Origin: a virus
Virus record (IMG/VR): IMGVR_UViG_3300025711_000031
Location: 1 to 21,012 of that record
DNA length: 21,012 nucleotides
Strand: one strand, 5' to 3'
Position numbers and translations under genes: made by a program
Shown: positions 1 to 7,195 of the stretch, piece after piece
Numbering within the stretch: the stretch's first letter is position 1
Layout of the letters: the number at the start of each line of letters is the position of its first letter
Notes under the pieces: model-generated
The model's input: the letters and a program-made list of their open reading frames with translations, nothing else
Databases searched by the model: none
Told to the model about the DNA's origin: nothing

Positions 1-301
1 TATGAACTTCTTCAATAAATAAATTGTCTAAAGCAAAAATACAGTCATTAAAGATATGAGCATCAACAGGTAAATCATTATGCTCAGCATAGACATTGAT
101 TGATTGCTGATCTAACGATAAAGGAATACCCTGCTCATATCGTCTAGATCTTATAATCGTGCTAAAAGCTGCAAGAATTGAGTCTGCTGCATAAGAATAT
201 TCTGGTGGATCTGGAACATGTCCACCTAAGAACTTGATTTGTTCGATTTCGTGCGGCGTTTTTGACGCATAGGTTTTTCGATACTTGTAGAGTTCGATGA
301 C
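1..301 (-). CDS. Tail assembly chaperone, -1 frameshift extension (GT-like, partial)
   Basis: This frame has no ATG near its beginning and stays open from the slippery site at 301-307 to the window edge, about 100 codons. It begins VIELYKYRKT and ends near DNLFIEEVH. It lies in the -1 frame of the upstream chaperone gene, and a stop in this frame lies about 20 bases before the slippery site. It can therefore be translated only by ribosomes that shift there. In lambda-type siphoviruses such G/GT pairs chaperone the tape measure protein during tail assembly, with the T part recruiting tail tube protein. That role is inferred from position and architecture rather than from similarity of the residues. 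The 3' end lies outside the window. Confidence 0.8.
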
Positions 302-735
302 TTTCCCAAAATCGTAGCTTTGTCCTTATCTGCTTCTTCTTGGATCTTTTGCGCTTGCTCTTTAATGAATGACCAAATCAATAGTCCAATATCACCAAGG
401 TTAAGCAGCTTAGATGCATTTTCAGGGGTATAAGGTTGCTCAGTTTCAACTGTATCGTCACCTTCTACTTCAGCAAAAACTACGCCCTTCCAGTCTTCGA
501 TTAAATGAGCTCCAGCTGCATCTAATAAAAGCTCATGGTAAAGCTTACCGTTTTCATCTTTTGCCATGACATCATAGCCTTTTGATGAAATTTGATTCCC
601 AGCTTTTTCTAATGCAACCTGAAAAGGTTTATAGCCGATACCACGAATTTTAAACTCTGCTTGTCCACCTGCAGTTTCAAACGTACACCACTTCGATACT
701 TCTGAACTTCGTACAATTCCAACTTTTAAAGCCAT
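226..735 (-). CDS. Tail assembly chaperone (lambda G-like)
   Basis: A 169-residue protein directly downstream of the tail tube gene, the usual place for the tail assembly chaperone in siphoviruses. Its start is supported by GAGGT five bases before the ATG. The body is mixed alpha/beta with an acidic middle (residues about 88-105). The last 25 or so residues are a basic, low-complexity tail rich in S, K and R, as expected when the zero-frame terminus is merely what is read if ribosomes do not shift. At codons 143-145 the frame reads TTG GGA AAG, placing the heptamer GGGAAAG in the G GGA AAG register used by lambda. The function is inferred from position plus the frameshift. Sequence alone does not give a confident family. 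Confidence 0.75.
   Translation of the reverse strand: MALKVGIVRSSEVSKWCTFETAGGQAEFKIRGIGYKPFQVALEKAGNQISSKGYDVMAKDENGKLYHELLLDAAGAHLIEDWKGVVFAEVEGDDTVETEQPYTPENASKLLNLGDIGLLIWSFIKEQAQKIQEEADKDKATILGKSSNSTSIEKPMRQKRRTKSNKSSS
301..307 (-). other. -1 programmed frameshift site GGGAAAG
   Basis: The minus strand reads TTTGGGAAAG, ending at position 301. The heptamer is in the X XXY YYZ register relative to the chaperone start, and it is identical to the lambda G/GT slippery sequence. After a -1 slip the next codon is GTC, and the frame is open for at least 100 codons to the window edge. Confidence 0.8.
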
Positions 736-763
736 AACTACCTCGAATATTTAGGAATAAAAA

Positions 764-785
764 AGCCCATGGGATTCCATAGGCT
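764..785 (-). terminator. Intrinsic terminator between tail tube and chaperone
   Basis: On the minus strand the arms AGCCTATGG and CCATGGGCT pair, with one G-U wobble, around a short loop, and the hairpin is followed by TTTTTTATT. It lies downstream of the tail tube stop and ends about 10 bases before the chaperone Shine-Dalgarno sequence. The G-U pair works only in minus-strand RNA, which supports the direction. Confidence 0.65.
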
Positions 786-805
786 CTAAGGTTTATTAAT
801 TTGAA

Positions 806-1723
806 TTACACAAGAGCACGCACAATTGTTGGAGCTGTCCGTACTTGAGCAAAGTTGATATCTAAAGTGATGATGTCATCACCACCACCATCTGGGTGAT
901 TTGCTTCCATAACTTCTAGCTGCGGGAAGTTAAACGAGTATTTACTTCCTTTGCTGTCTTTAATATCAAAGGCCAGTGTAAATACATCACGGGTTTTGAT
1001 TGCATCAATCCAGCCTGCTGCTGTGGCCGAAAACATGAATGAAGCATTCGCTTCAATATCCATCATCTTCTCTAAGTAAAACTCTGGAGTGTATTTCCCT
1101 GAACCAATACAGCGGATCGCTTCAAGGTTGTTATTGATTGAAAGCGTTAGTGACTGCATACACGCTTTACCTTGAATCGATTGACCATTCAAAAGTAGGT
1201 TTTCTACGTTTGGCATGCTGACCAATGGACGGCTTGACGCAGCGACTGGATTAACAACTGGGTTTACTTGCTGACGAGTAAATGAATTACCAACTAAACC
1301 GAAGTTTCCTGTAATTTTGCCGGTTGTCTGAATTGTAATTTCTCCAGTATTAACCTGAACTCCACGGTAAATAAAGATTTGTCCAACATCTTCAAATACT
1401 TTCACTAATGTTAATGATTTACGGACTGTACCGCCAATTGTTAAGCTATTTGTCGCCCAGTTATTAAAGGCTAAGGCACTTAAGAATAGATCGAAGGTAC
1501 CGAGAGATAATTCAAACTCTAACTGGCCTGCTACTTCAGCTTCAGTTACTACACCACCTTGACGATAACGTGAATCAACAACTTCGCTACTTTCTTCAGT
1601 AGAGACGTTTTCAGAAAGTCCATCCGTTACACGGCGAACTGTATACCAAACTGGATTTGCTGGAGTCGTTCCTAACACTGCTTCTTCACAAGCATATAAT
1701 CGAATTTTTGCGCCTGAACTCAT
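806..1723 (-). CDS. Major tail tube protein
   Basis: A 305-residue protein whose N-terminus carries tail-tube features. It opens with IRLYACEEAVLGTTPANPVW, followed by a TEESSEVVDSR segment (about residues 42-52) and an alternating beta pattern (VAGQLEFELSLGTFDLFLSAL). This resembles the Phage_tube_2-like tail tube proteins of non-contractile tails, which polymerise as hexameric rings around the tape measure. It lies immediately upstream of the frameshifting chaperone, as expected for the tube gene. The start follows GGAG about ten bases away. Terminator-like hairpins lie on both sides, so the message may be partly insulated, which suits a protein needed in many copies. A second, decorative domain is possible in the C-terminal third but cannot be assigned by eye. 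Confidence 0.8.
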   Translation of the reverse strand: MSSGAKIRLYACEEAVLGTTPANPVWYTVRRVTDGLSENVSTEESSEVVDSRYRQGGVVTEAEVAGQLEFELSLGTFDLFLSALAFNNWATNSLTIGGTVRKSLTLVKVFEDVGQIFIYRGVQVNTGEITIQTTGKITGNFGLVGNSFTRQQVNPVVNPVAASSRPLVSMPNVENLLLNGQSIQGKACMQSLTLSINNNLEAIRCIGSGKYTPEFYLEKMMDIEANASFMFSATAAGWIDAIKTRDVFTLAFDIKDSKGSKYSFNFPQLEVMEANHPDGGGDDIITLDINFAQVRTAPTIVRALV

Positions 1724-1754
1724 TTATAGTTCTCCAAAATTTAGGCATAAAAAA

Positions 1755-1773
1755 ACCCGCTTCATGAGAGGGT
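1755..1773 (-). terminator. Weak hairpin with T tract upstream of tail tube gene
   Basis: The minus strand reads ACCC...GGGT followed by seven T residues. Only four outer pairs are strong, so this is a weak second hairpin after the strong one at 1797-1817. Confidence 0.35.
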
Positions 1774-1796
1774 CGGTAAAAATAGAGGGCGTAAAA

Positions 1797-1817
1797 AACC
1801 CGCTAAATTAGCGGGTT
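1797..1817 (-). terminator. Intrinsic terminator after knob-like tail gene
   Basis: A near-perfect palindrome, with arms AACCCGCTAA and TTAGCGGGTT around one central base, followed on the minus strand by TTTTTTA. It begins one base after the stop codon of the gene ending at 1819. Confidence 0.8.
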
Positions 1818-1818
1818 G

Positions 1819-2808
1819 TTATTTGGTTTCATTTGAAGTCTGAGGTGGTTCAATATTATTCATTGCTGCTGATACAGCTGCAGATAAATTTGTTGGTTGA
1901 AACTCTAATGGTGTTTCACTCACTGATTCCTCAGGCTCTGGTTCAGGTTCTTCATGTAAACGGATATCAATCCAGCGCGACTCAGTAATATCTACAGGAT
2001 TATCTAAATCGGGAATGATTGAGGCTGTCTCGATATCAAACTTTTTCTTGTAGGTTTTTACTGAGATGTCTCCATCTTCAAGCTGCTCATAAGACACGGC
2101 TACAATTACATTACCGTTAGCATCTTTGGGCATCTCGATATACCAGCCTTCTTTGGCAAAACCTAAAGAGGCTTTAATGAGGTAATCACCTACATCAATC
2201 TTTTCGAATTCGATTGGCTGTTTCTTGGCTTCATCATTTAATTCAATTGAATCAGCAAAGAGTTTTACAATTGGTGAGGCTGACTTAACAAATCCATTTC
2301 CATCTGTTGTTGTGTTTGCTGTACTCAATAATTTAAAGAATCGCTTTACAGTTGAACTACCACTATTAATGATCAAGTTGCCACAATAAATATCATGATG
2401 CACATTCTGTGGGTAAAAAATTGCATAACTATTGGCAACACCTACAGCAAATGTACTCATTGCAAATGTGCCACTTGGAAGGCCGTGTGCTGCTGTAGAG
2501 TCCCCTACCACACGTCTACATAAATTTGTTACTTCTCCTGCAGTTAAAGGTAAATTTGCAGTATATAAGGAAGAGTTATCCCCCAATCCAAAATCTCCCA
2601 CCCTTAGAACTCGACCTGTAGTTGAGTCATCTTTAGCGGTTGTTAATGTTCCTGTAGCAGCATTCCCTAAACCCTGAACCTGCGTATAGTCTGGTGTAAG
2701 GTTTGGAATACCAGAGGCAAAAGGCAGCATAAATTGTCGCTTACCTTGAGCAGAGTTATATTGAAATGGCCGGTGATCCCATGAAAATTTAAAAACTAGA
2801 TTTGCCAT
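1819..2808 (-). CDS. Putative tail protein with pyocin-knob-like segment
   Basis: A 329-residue protein encoded just upstream of the tail tube gene. Residues about 48-130 (GNAATGTLTTAKDDSTTGRV, then VGDFGLG at 70-76) resemble the linker and knob region found in tail-fibre and pyocin-fibre proteins, where a VGDFGLG-type motif precedes a small beta-rich knob. Residues 180-285 look like a separate beta domain. The C-terminus is acidic and proline-rich (EEPEPEPEE near 286-294), then low complexity, as in a flexible tether. The start ATG overlaps the previous stop by one base (TAATG), so the two genes are translationally coupled. A fibre-like domain this early in the tail operon is unusual. It could decorate the tail tube or neck instead of binding the host receptor. 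The knob assignment is by eye only. Confidence 0.5.
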   Translation of the reverse strand: MANLVFKFSWDHRPFQYNSAQGKRQFMLPFASGIPNLTPDYTQVQGLGNAATGTLTTAKDDSTTGRVLRVGDFGLGDNSSLYTANLPLTAGEVTNLCRRVVGDSTAAHGLPSGTFAMSTFAVGVANSYAIFYPQNVHHDIYCGNLIINSGSSTVKRFFKLLSTANTTTDGNGFVKSASPIVKLFADSIELNDEAKKQPIEFEKIDVGDYLIKASLGFAKEGWYIEMPKDANGNVIVAVSYEQLEDGDISVKTYKKKFDIETASIIPDLDNPVDITESRWIDIRLHEEPEPEPEESVSETPLEFQPTNLSAAVSAAMNNIEPPQTSNETK

Positions 2809-3158
2809 TATGCTGTTACTCCCTCAATGACTTGGAAAGTCAAAGTTTCAGTATGTTGAATAACACCGCCAACGACCGCTTTGATATCCATCTGACACAA
2901 GCCCAATGGCCATGCAGCTGTACTGGCAGTTGATTTCACGTTCAACCAGCCTTTTTGTGTGCTCTGGCTTAATGCAGCACAAGTCAAAGGTGTAACTGCG
3001 ACTCCCTCTAAAGTTTTAACCTGTGAAGTAAAGGCATACCCGGTTAAATCAATTGCACGCCGTACATCATTGGCTGGGTATTGCAGCGCGTCATCGACAT
3101 CGACTAACTGCAAATTCAAGTTGAATGTGTCACCACGCTTAAAACAAAAATTGCTCAT
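2808..3158 (-). CDS. Hypothetical tail-module protein
   Basis: About 116 residues starting MSNFCFKRGDTF. A start 17 codons further upstream is possible, but that leader would run through the terminator T tract and hairpin. The chosen ATG has AGGA with suitable spacing. The sequence is beta-rich (FNLNLQLVDVDD, FTSQVKTLEGV, and MDIKAVVGGVIQHTETLTF near the end). This pattern matches the small beta-sandwich or Ig-like proteins often found between neck and tube genes, but no specific family is recognised. It overlaps the next gene by one base, so the two are probably co-translated. It is the first phage-core gene after the amidase cargo pair and follows two tandem terminators. Confidence 0.6.
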   Translation of the reverse strand: MSNFCFKRGDTFNLNLQLVDVDDALQYPANDVRRAIDLTGYAFTSQVKTLEGVAVTPLTCAALSQSTQKGWLNVKSTASTAAWPLGLCQMDIKAVVGGVIQHTETLTFQVIEGVTA

Positions 3159-3184
3159 AAGTGATTCCTGTAAACATAAAAAAA

Positions 3185-3199
3185 CCACCGATGAGGTGG
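3185..3199 (-). terminator. Intrinsic terminator
   Basis: On the minus strand CCACC-TCATC-GGTGG is followed by seven T residues. It is the second of two tandem hairpins behind the amidase-like gene and ends about 17 bases before the ATG of the next gene. Confidence 0.65.
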
Positions 3200-3216
3200 C
3201 TATAAACAAGCAATAA

Positions 3217-3241
3217 AAAAGGACGCGAAATGCGTCCTTTT
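3217..3241 (-). terminator. Strong intrinsic terminator after amidase-like gene
   Basis: AAAAGGACGC and GCGTCCTTTT pair around a five-base loop, with runs of A and T on either side, so it could work on both strands. It starts about ten bases after the stop of the gene at 3253. Confidence 0.8.
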
Positions 3242-3252
3242 AAACTACCATT

Positions 3253-3834
3253 TTAAGTTATGTGATAAACCTCAAAGCGAGCATTTGGATACTCTAGAGA
3301 GATAGTCAACATAGATTTGTTCCTAGTTTCAGTAGTATGGAAACTAACTAAAGTTGAAGTTAAATTTACCTGAGTAACGACCATAGTATGGTCATAAATT
3401 CCATCATCATTCCAATCAGCAAAAACAAGATCTCCTAATCGGATATCAGTATGTAAATATTCAGGTACCGTTCCTAAAAGACTTCTTGGTAATTTAGTTG
3501 TTCCAAGCTCATAGCCATTGGTAAAACGATATCGTAGGCCATTTGCAGTTGACCATGTTTGAGCATAGCTAGTACCAGATTTATAGTACCAACTTGAAGC
3601 TTGAGTTGATTGCAAAGAAACCGTATCTTTCCACCCCCCTGCTCGTAAAGCTTGACTAGCAAAATTAGTACAATCATTAGGGAATTTTATATAATTTGTA
3701 TTGTGAGACATGGCCCACTGATAAGCATAATTAGAAGCTGTTGTAAAATTCCATGGTGATTTACGCGGCACATCCGCAAATACAGAAGTGCTTAAAACAG
3801 CAGCCATTATTATTGTTGGAAGCTTTTTTCTCAT
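3253..3834 (-). CDS. Secreted amidase-6-like cysteine hydrolase (cargo gene)
   Basis: A 193-residue protein with a clear signal peptide (MRKK, hydrophobic core, VFA-D cleavage near residue 20). The mature part matches the putative amidase domain (Amidase_6, papain/NlpC-like fold). It has YAYQWAMSHN, then NDCTNFASQALRAGGW with the likely catalytic Cys55, and later GDLVFADWND...DHTMVVT with the likely catalytic His149. Family members are secreted and are thought to act on cell-wall peptides. No structural phage role is known to me, and the gene interrupts the tail module together with its upstream partner at 3872-4630, 37 bases away. GAGG lies about eight bases before the ATG. Two terminators follow. 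This is most likely a lysogenic-conversion gene. A cell-wall or interbacterial function is inferred. Confidence 0.75.
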   Translation of the reverse strand: MRKKLPTIIMAAVLSTSVFADVPRKSPWNFTTASNYAYQWAMSHNTNYIKFPNDCTNFASQALRAGGWKDTVSLQSTQASSWYYKSGTSYAQTWSTANGLRYRFTNGYELGTTKLPRSLLGTVPEYLHTDIRLGDLVFADWNDDGIYDHTMVVTQVNLTSTLVSFHTTETRNKSMLTISLEYPNARFEVYHIT

Positions 3835-3871
3835 AGAAATATCCTCAAAGGAATAATTAAGTTTTTTAAAA

Positions 3872-4630
3872 TTAACGTGTCCACTCTTTACCTAATACGC
3901 CTCCTCCTGTATTGGTATATGACTTATTTAAAGTAGTAAATTTTTGTTTTATACGTTCAATGCTTTGTAAATATGAAGTACCTGCACATTTAACAGCGAA
4001 TTCATCACCTGACATAGGGTTACTTAATGTATTCATGAAGTCATTTATTCTATTAATAATTGATAAATCTATTTCTTTTCGCCCAGTATTAGGGTCTATC
4101 TTCATCAAGTTTTCGATATCAAAGTCACTTGAAGATAATAAAATAGGTAGCTGATTAGCAGGAATATTTGGATTAAGCCTAGCCATCTCATTGCGATTAT
4201 AATTTTCACATTTATCTAAAATATCGGGTAAATCAGAGTCAGATAAAAAATCATTGAGGTTCTTTTCTGTTTCTGGAGTGACATACGGAATTCCATCATG
4301 ATCACCTTTAGCACGATAATCTTCAGGATTTAAGGCCACTTCTTCGGGATTACCTTCTCCAAACCTATAATCAATTTCCTTACCATTAATTTTAAGTTTT
4401 TTATCCTTCCAATTCAGCTGTGGATTGAACTTTTCGAACTTAACTTTTGGGTTAACCTCATTTGAAGCTATTGAACTATTTTTATTTAACTGATCTTTTG
4501 TTTCGGAGCTACCTTGCTGAGAGTTTAACCTATCATCTTGATTTTTAGGATAGAAGTAGTAGATAAAACCAACAAGTATTAATATTAAGACAATTAACCA
4601 AATCAACTTTTTATTTTGCATATTTCTCAT
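3872..4630 (-). CDS. Membrane-anchored hypothetical protein, partner of amidase-like gene
   Basis: 252 residues. One N-terminal membrane segment (about residues 9-26, LIWLIVLILILVGFIYYFY) follows a short basic tail, giving a signal-anchor with an exported C-terminal domain. Residues 30-60 are low complexity (Q, S, N, K). The remainder is a soluble domain with two cysteines (CENYNRNEM and VKCAGTSYL, near 141 and 215) that could form a disulfide in the periplasm. No family is recognised. It is 37 bases upstream of the secreted amidase-like gene and probably shares its transcript, so it may anchor, inhibit or assist that enzyme. Neither candidate start (4630, or 4621 for MQNKKL) has a good Shine-Dalgarno sequence. 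The 111 bases upstream are very AT-rich and probably hold the promoter. Confidence 0.6.
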   Translation of the reverse strand: MRNMQNKKLIWLIVLILILVGFIYYFYPKNQDDRLNSQQGSSETKDQLNKNSSIASNEVNPKVKFEKFNPQLNWKDKKLKINGKEIDYRFGEGNPEEVALNPEDYRAKGDHDGIPYVTPETEKNLNDFLSDSDLPDILDKCENYNRNEMARLNPNIPANQLPILLSSSDFDIENLMKIDPNTGRKEIDLSIINRINDFMNTLSNPMSGDEFAVKCAGTSYLQSIERIKQKFTTLNKSYTNTGGGVLGKEWTR

Positions 4631-4741
4631 TTATCAAAAATAATATTTGGTACCAAAGTAAAATATGCAAAAAATAAAGAAAAGGATTTACCCCAATTGT
4701 TTACATTTTTACATAATATAAGTGAAAATAATGTAGAACTA

Positions 4742-5152
4742 CTAATTAATCACATAAGAGATTATTAAGTTATACTGAATAAAGTCTTTATTTTGTTCAG
4801 CATAACTAGATTGCCCTTGAAAACACTCTAGATGATCGAATGAGTAATATTCAAAATGAGCAAGTAATGCATCGCTTAGTTTTGTGATTTCCATTATTCC
4901 TGAATTGGGACGAGCAAAACACTGGACCATGATATTACCTGTCCGGCGTGTACATGGTTTATCAGCAACTCCTGCCACAAAACTCGGTCCACCTGCAATC
5001 GTTAAGCGACACCATAAGCCTTCCTTCGGAACTTCAAAGCCTGGTGCATTTGGATACTGGATTCTATCCTGTGCAATACTTGTAAAACTTTGCATTCGAT
5101 CGATAATAGCTTGCCTTGTCTGCTCTAAAGTCATTGCCATACTAGCCGCCAT
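4742..5152 (-). CDS. Tail terminator/completion protein (DUF4128-like)
   Basis: About 136 residues from MAASMAMTLEQTR. A longer frame to 5218 exists but lies inside the preceding gene, whose stop is at 5142. Starts at 5140 or 5134 are also possible. The pattern (TLEQTRQAIIDRMQSF, YPNAPGFEVPKEGLWCRLTI, TGNIMVQCFARPNSG, then a C-terminal LIISYVIN strand) matches the phage tail terminator-like DUF4128 family, which caps the tail tube and joins it to the neck. Its position right after the gp10-like gene supports this. About 110 bases of AT-rich sequence then separate it from the membrane-anchored cargo gene, whereas in a plain tail operon the tube genes would follow directly. Confidence 0.7.
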   Translation of the reverse strand: MAASMAMTLEQTRQAIIDRMQSFTSIAQDRIQYPNAPGFEVPKEGLWCRLTIAGGPSFVAGVADKPCTRRTGNIMVQCFARPNSGIMEITKLSDALLAHFEYYSFDHLECFQGQSSYAEQNKDFIQYNLIISYVIN

Positions 5153-5510
5153 ACTTCTGAGAAATAAAGGTAAAGGTAGTATTGTAAATACCTTGCGGTG
5201 CTTGATCAGACCAACCATTCTCTAGACGTTCAGCATATGGAAGGTTGTTCTGAATATAGATCAAATTGCCCAGCTTAAACTTAACAGCTTGAATAGCTGC
5301 ATCTTGCACGGCGCTTGTTTCTGGTCCACGTACACCATAATCACCAGATCCAATTGAAACGATATGAGAAGCACGATATGCGCCAGTATCTACAGGACTT
5401 GAAACCACTAATGACTGAACAACATCCATGGTGATTTTCTTTACCTTTTCCTCTGCTGTTTTAGCTACATCAAAGCTAAAATCAGTTGGCTTTTTCCCCT
5501 TCCATCCCAT
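5142..5510 (-). CDS. HK97 gp10-like neck/tail-completion protein
   Basis: About 122 residues. The features are those of the HK97 gp10-like family: an N-terminal helix rich in K and E, then VVSSPVDTGAYRASH (residues about 37-52), then NNLPYAERLENGWSDQAPQGIY near the C-terminus. The SPVDTGxxRxS and PYAxxLExG motifs are characteristic. These proteins sit at the head-tail joint. Two adjacent ATG codons exist. GAGG is six bases from the second (5510) and three from the first (5513), so the second is preferred. The 5' end overlaps the 3' end of the HExxH protein gene by about 30 bases. Confidence 0.8.
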   Translation of the reverse strand: MGWKGKKPTDFSFDVAKTAEEKVKKITMDVVQSLVVSSPVDTGAYRASHIVSIGSGDYGVRGPETSAVQDAAIQAVKFKLGNLIYIQNNLPYAERLENGWSDQAPQGIYNTTFTFISQKYGG

Positions 5511-5889
5511 CATTTACCTCACTTTCTTCATACATTTTAAAAAGGTCTTGAGCGATCGCTTGAATTGAATATGCTTCAAATTCTGAACTAGGCTCTTTTT
5601 CTCCCATGAATTTCTTAACCTTCTGCCAAACATGAACAGCTTCATGTAGAAGCAGGCCATAGATCTCAATCAATTTTCTTTCTGAAGTTTCGCCAAGCTG
5701 AACAACTGCATAGGCACCATCGGAATAGAAGTCAACTTGAGCGGCTGCGCCTTCTATGGAAAGGAACTCGTCCACATGATTCATATCATCAAAAAGTAAA
5801 TCCATGTGAAGCTGATTTCGAGCAAGCGTGTATGAAACATGCTGAAATGGCGAGATGTGCCATAAAGGGACATAATCTGTACTTATCAT
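5482..5889 (-). CDS. Putative HExxH zinc metallopeptidase-like protein
   Basis: 135 residues with HEAVH at 82-86 inside a hydrophobic helix (YGLLLHEAVHVWQ), plus SSEFEAYSIQ at 101-110, whose Glu103 or Glu105 could be a third zinc ligand as in gluzincin/SprT-like folds. This suggests a small zincin. The substrate is unknown. The start is supported by AGGAG a few bases from the ATG. The gene sits where head-tail joining proteins are normally encoded and overlaps the gp10-like gene, so it belongs to the phage morphogenesis operon and not to cargo. It may act in head or neck maturation, or the fold may be structural only. It is much shorter than the other HExxH protein at 19904-20545. Confidence 0.6.
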   Translation of the reverse strand: MISTDYVPLWHISPFQHVSYTLARNQLHMDLLFDDMNHVDEFLSIEGAAAQVDFYSDGAYAVVQLGETSERKLIEIYGLLLHEAVHVWQKVKKFMGEKEPSSEFEAYSIQAIAQDLFKMYEESEVNDGMEGEKAN

Positions 5890-5917
5890 CTAAACTCCTC
5901 TCTTGCGCCCATTAAAA

Positions 5918-5935
5918 AACCCACCGAAGTGGGTT
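5918..5935 (-). terminator. Intrinsic terminator with UUCG tetraloop
   Basis: The minus-strand RNA reads AACCCAC-UUCG-GUGGGUU followed by UUUUUUAAU. The C(UUCG)G loop is an extra-stable tetraloop. It lies between the two-TM cargo gene (stop at 6015) and the HExxH gene (start at 5889). Confidence 0.8.
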
Positions 5936-6014
5936 TGAACTTATATATATAAATTAATATTACAATTTGAATTTCCTAATACATTTTGGCTCCCTATCCA
6001 CCCTGCTCGAAACT

Positions 6015-6482
6015 TTAATATTTAATCGATATCCATATTCCGGAAACAAAACTAAAAATTAGATAAATAAATGCAGCAATAATTACGGAAATAAAGACTA
6101 TGATAATCCCGTCAGAAATATGATCTCCATTGGCATCATTCTCAGGATTTTTCTTGGGATTAAGTATCATTGGAGTATTTAAAGATTTTTTCGCCTCATA
6201 GAATCCCCAGCCTATACCCAGCAAAACAATTAGTATCGCAAAACCAACTCCAAGATCATAAATAACCTCTTCAGCAGCATATTTATCATTTGAAGCTGAA
6301 ACACATTTATCAAAGTATTTTTTTTCAGTTTCAGAAAGCGTAGAGATGGCTTTTTGATCTTTAAACAGATCTTTAAAATGAATATTGCATGTCTCAATAA
6401 ATTCCTCTTTATCGTCAGTTCCACCGCCCTCGTAATTGCTTGTACGGGAAATATAAAGTGTGCTATGGGTAGTTGTAGCCAT
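6015..6482 (-). CDS. Hypothetical two-transmembrane protein (cargo gene)
   Basis: 155 residues with two clear membrane segments, about 77-94 (LGVGFAILIVLLGIGWGF) and 125-149 (IIIVFISVIIAAFIYLIFSF). They are separated by a loop of about 30 residues containing NPKKNPENDANGD. The N-terminal 75 residues are soluble and charged, with two cysteines (TCNIHF and DKCVSAS). No family is recognised. The start has no convincing Shine-Dalgarno sequence, so translation may be weak. With the lipoprotein gene 75 bases upstream it forms an AT-rich pair inserted between head-completion and neck genes. Envelope location makes exclusion of other phages or another lysogen trait plausible, but that is inference. 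Confidence 0.6.
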   Translation of the reverse strand: MATTTHSTLYISRTSNYEGGGTDDKEEFIETCNIHFKDLFKDQKAISTLSETEKKYFDKCVSASNDKYAAEEVIYDLGVGFAILIVLLGIGWGFYEAKKSLNTPMILNPKKNPENDANGDHISDGIIIVFISVIIAAFIYLIFSFVSGIWISIKY

Positions 6483-6557
6483 ATAATTTCATTAAATTTA
6501 TAAAGGGATATTTAATTAATAGAAAATCAGTCAATTCAGCTATCTTTTTTCAGTAGC

Positions 6558-7154
6558 CTAACTATCTTCAAACTGAGTAATATTGCATATAAAGGGCCCA
6601 CCTCCATCAAACTCCTCGCCATTTAACAAGATATTAAAACTTCCACTGAAAGTACTGAGCGCTCGTACAGATTCTTTCTTTTCTTTTAATTCCAAATCAT
6701 GGCTTAATTTGTCTATTACAATGCTGAAGCTTGGAGAGATAAGTGAAGTAATTTCTTTACAATATTTAATAGCTTCATCTTTAGATGCTTGATAATTTCC
6801 TGAATGTTTTGAATATACATAAAGATCTCTCCATATTTTTTCATCAAAACTCTGTGATAGATAAAAATTTAACCACTTTTTATCATTTGTATGTTCATAA
6901 TAGTAATCCGAACTTACTGGATTAAATCTTATAGACATTGGACGACCATAAGTTGACGTCTTCATCTCTGGGTATTTAGTTTTTATTTCTTTTGCATAAT
7001 TTAAAAATAAGCGAGATTTGTAATCCTTGATTTCAGAAATTTCTTTATACGCATCTGAGATATTAGTTGGAGTTAATTCTTGCTTTACTGGATTATTAAC
7101 AGATGAACAACCTGATAATAAAATTATGCTCCATAGTAAAAATTTCTTATTCAT
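6558..7154 (-). CDS. Putative lipoprotein (cargo gene)
   Basis: 198 residues starting MNKKFLLWSIILLSGCSSVN. The basic N-terminus, hydrophobic stretch and LSGC lipobox (Cys16) predict a signal-peptidase II lipoprotein. The residues after the Cys are SS, with no Asp at +2, so outer-membrane sorting is likely. The mature part is helical and charged and has a second cysteine pair candidate (YCKEI and FICNI). No family is recognised. AGGA precedes the ATG by about six bases. The gene starts 41 bases after the head-closure gene in the order of the map and is unlike it in composition (very AT-rich), which suggests a separately acquired cargo gene. A surface role such as superinfection exclusion is possible. 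Confidence 0.65.
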   Translation of the reverse strand: MNKKFLLWSIILLSGCSSVNNPVKQELTPTNISDAYKEISEIKDYKSRLFLNYAKEIKTKYPEMKTSTYGRPMSIRFNPVSSDYYYEHTNDKKWLNFYLSQSFDEKIWRDLYVYSKHSGNYQASKDEAIKYCKEITSLISPSFSIVIDKLSHDLELKEKKESVRALSTFSGSFNILLNGEEFDGGGPFICNITQFEDS

Positions 7155-7195
7155 AAAAATTCCTATATTTCGAGCCTAATAATATAGAATTTTTC

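Noticed and set aside
2432-2677. Plus-strand frame of 81 codons opposite the knob-like tail gene
   Set aside because: It lies wholly inside a convincing minus-strand gene, has no ribosome site or recognisable product, and all its neighbours are on the minus strand.
3474-3677. Minus-strand frame of 67 codons within the amidase-like gene
   Set aside because: Overlapping shadow. The amidase motifs are clearly in the longer frame.
4631-4741. Promoter search ahead of the membrane-anchored cargo gene
   Set aside because: The stretch is AT-rich with several TATAAT-like strings but no -35/-10 pair stands out, so no promoter is called.
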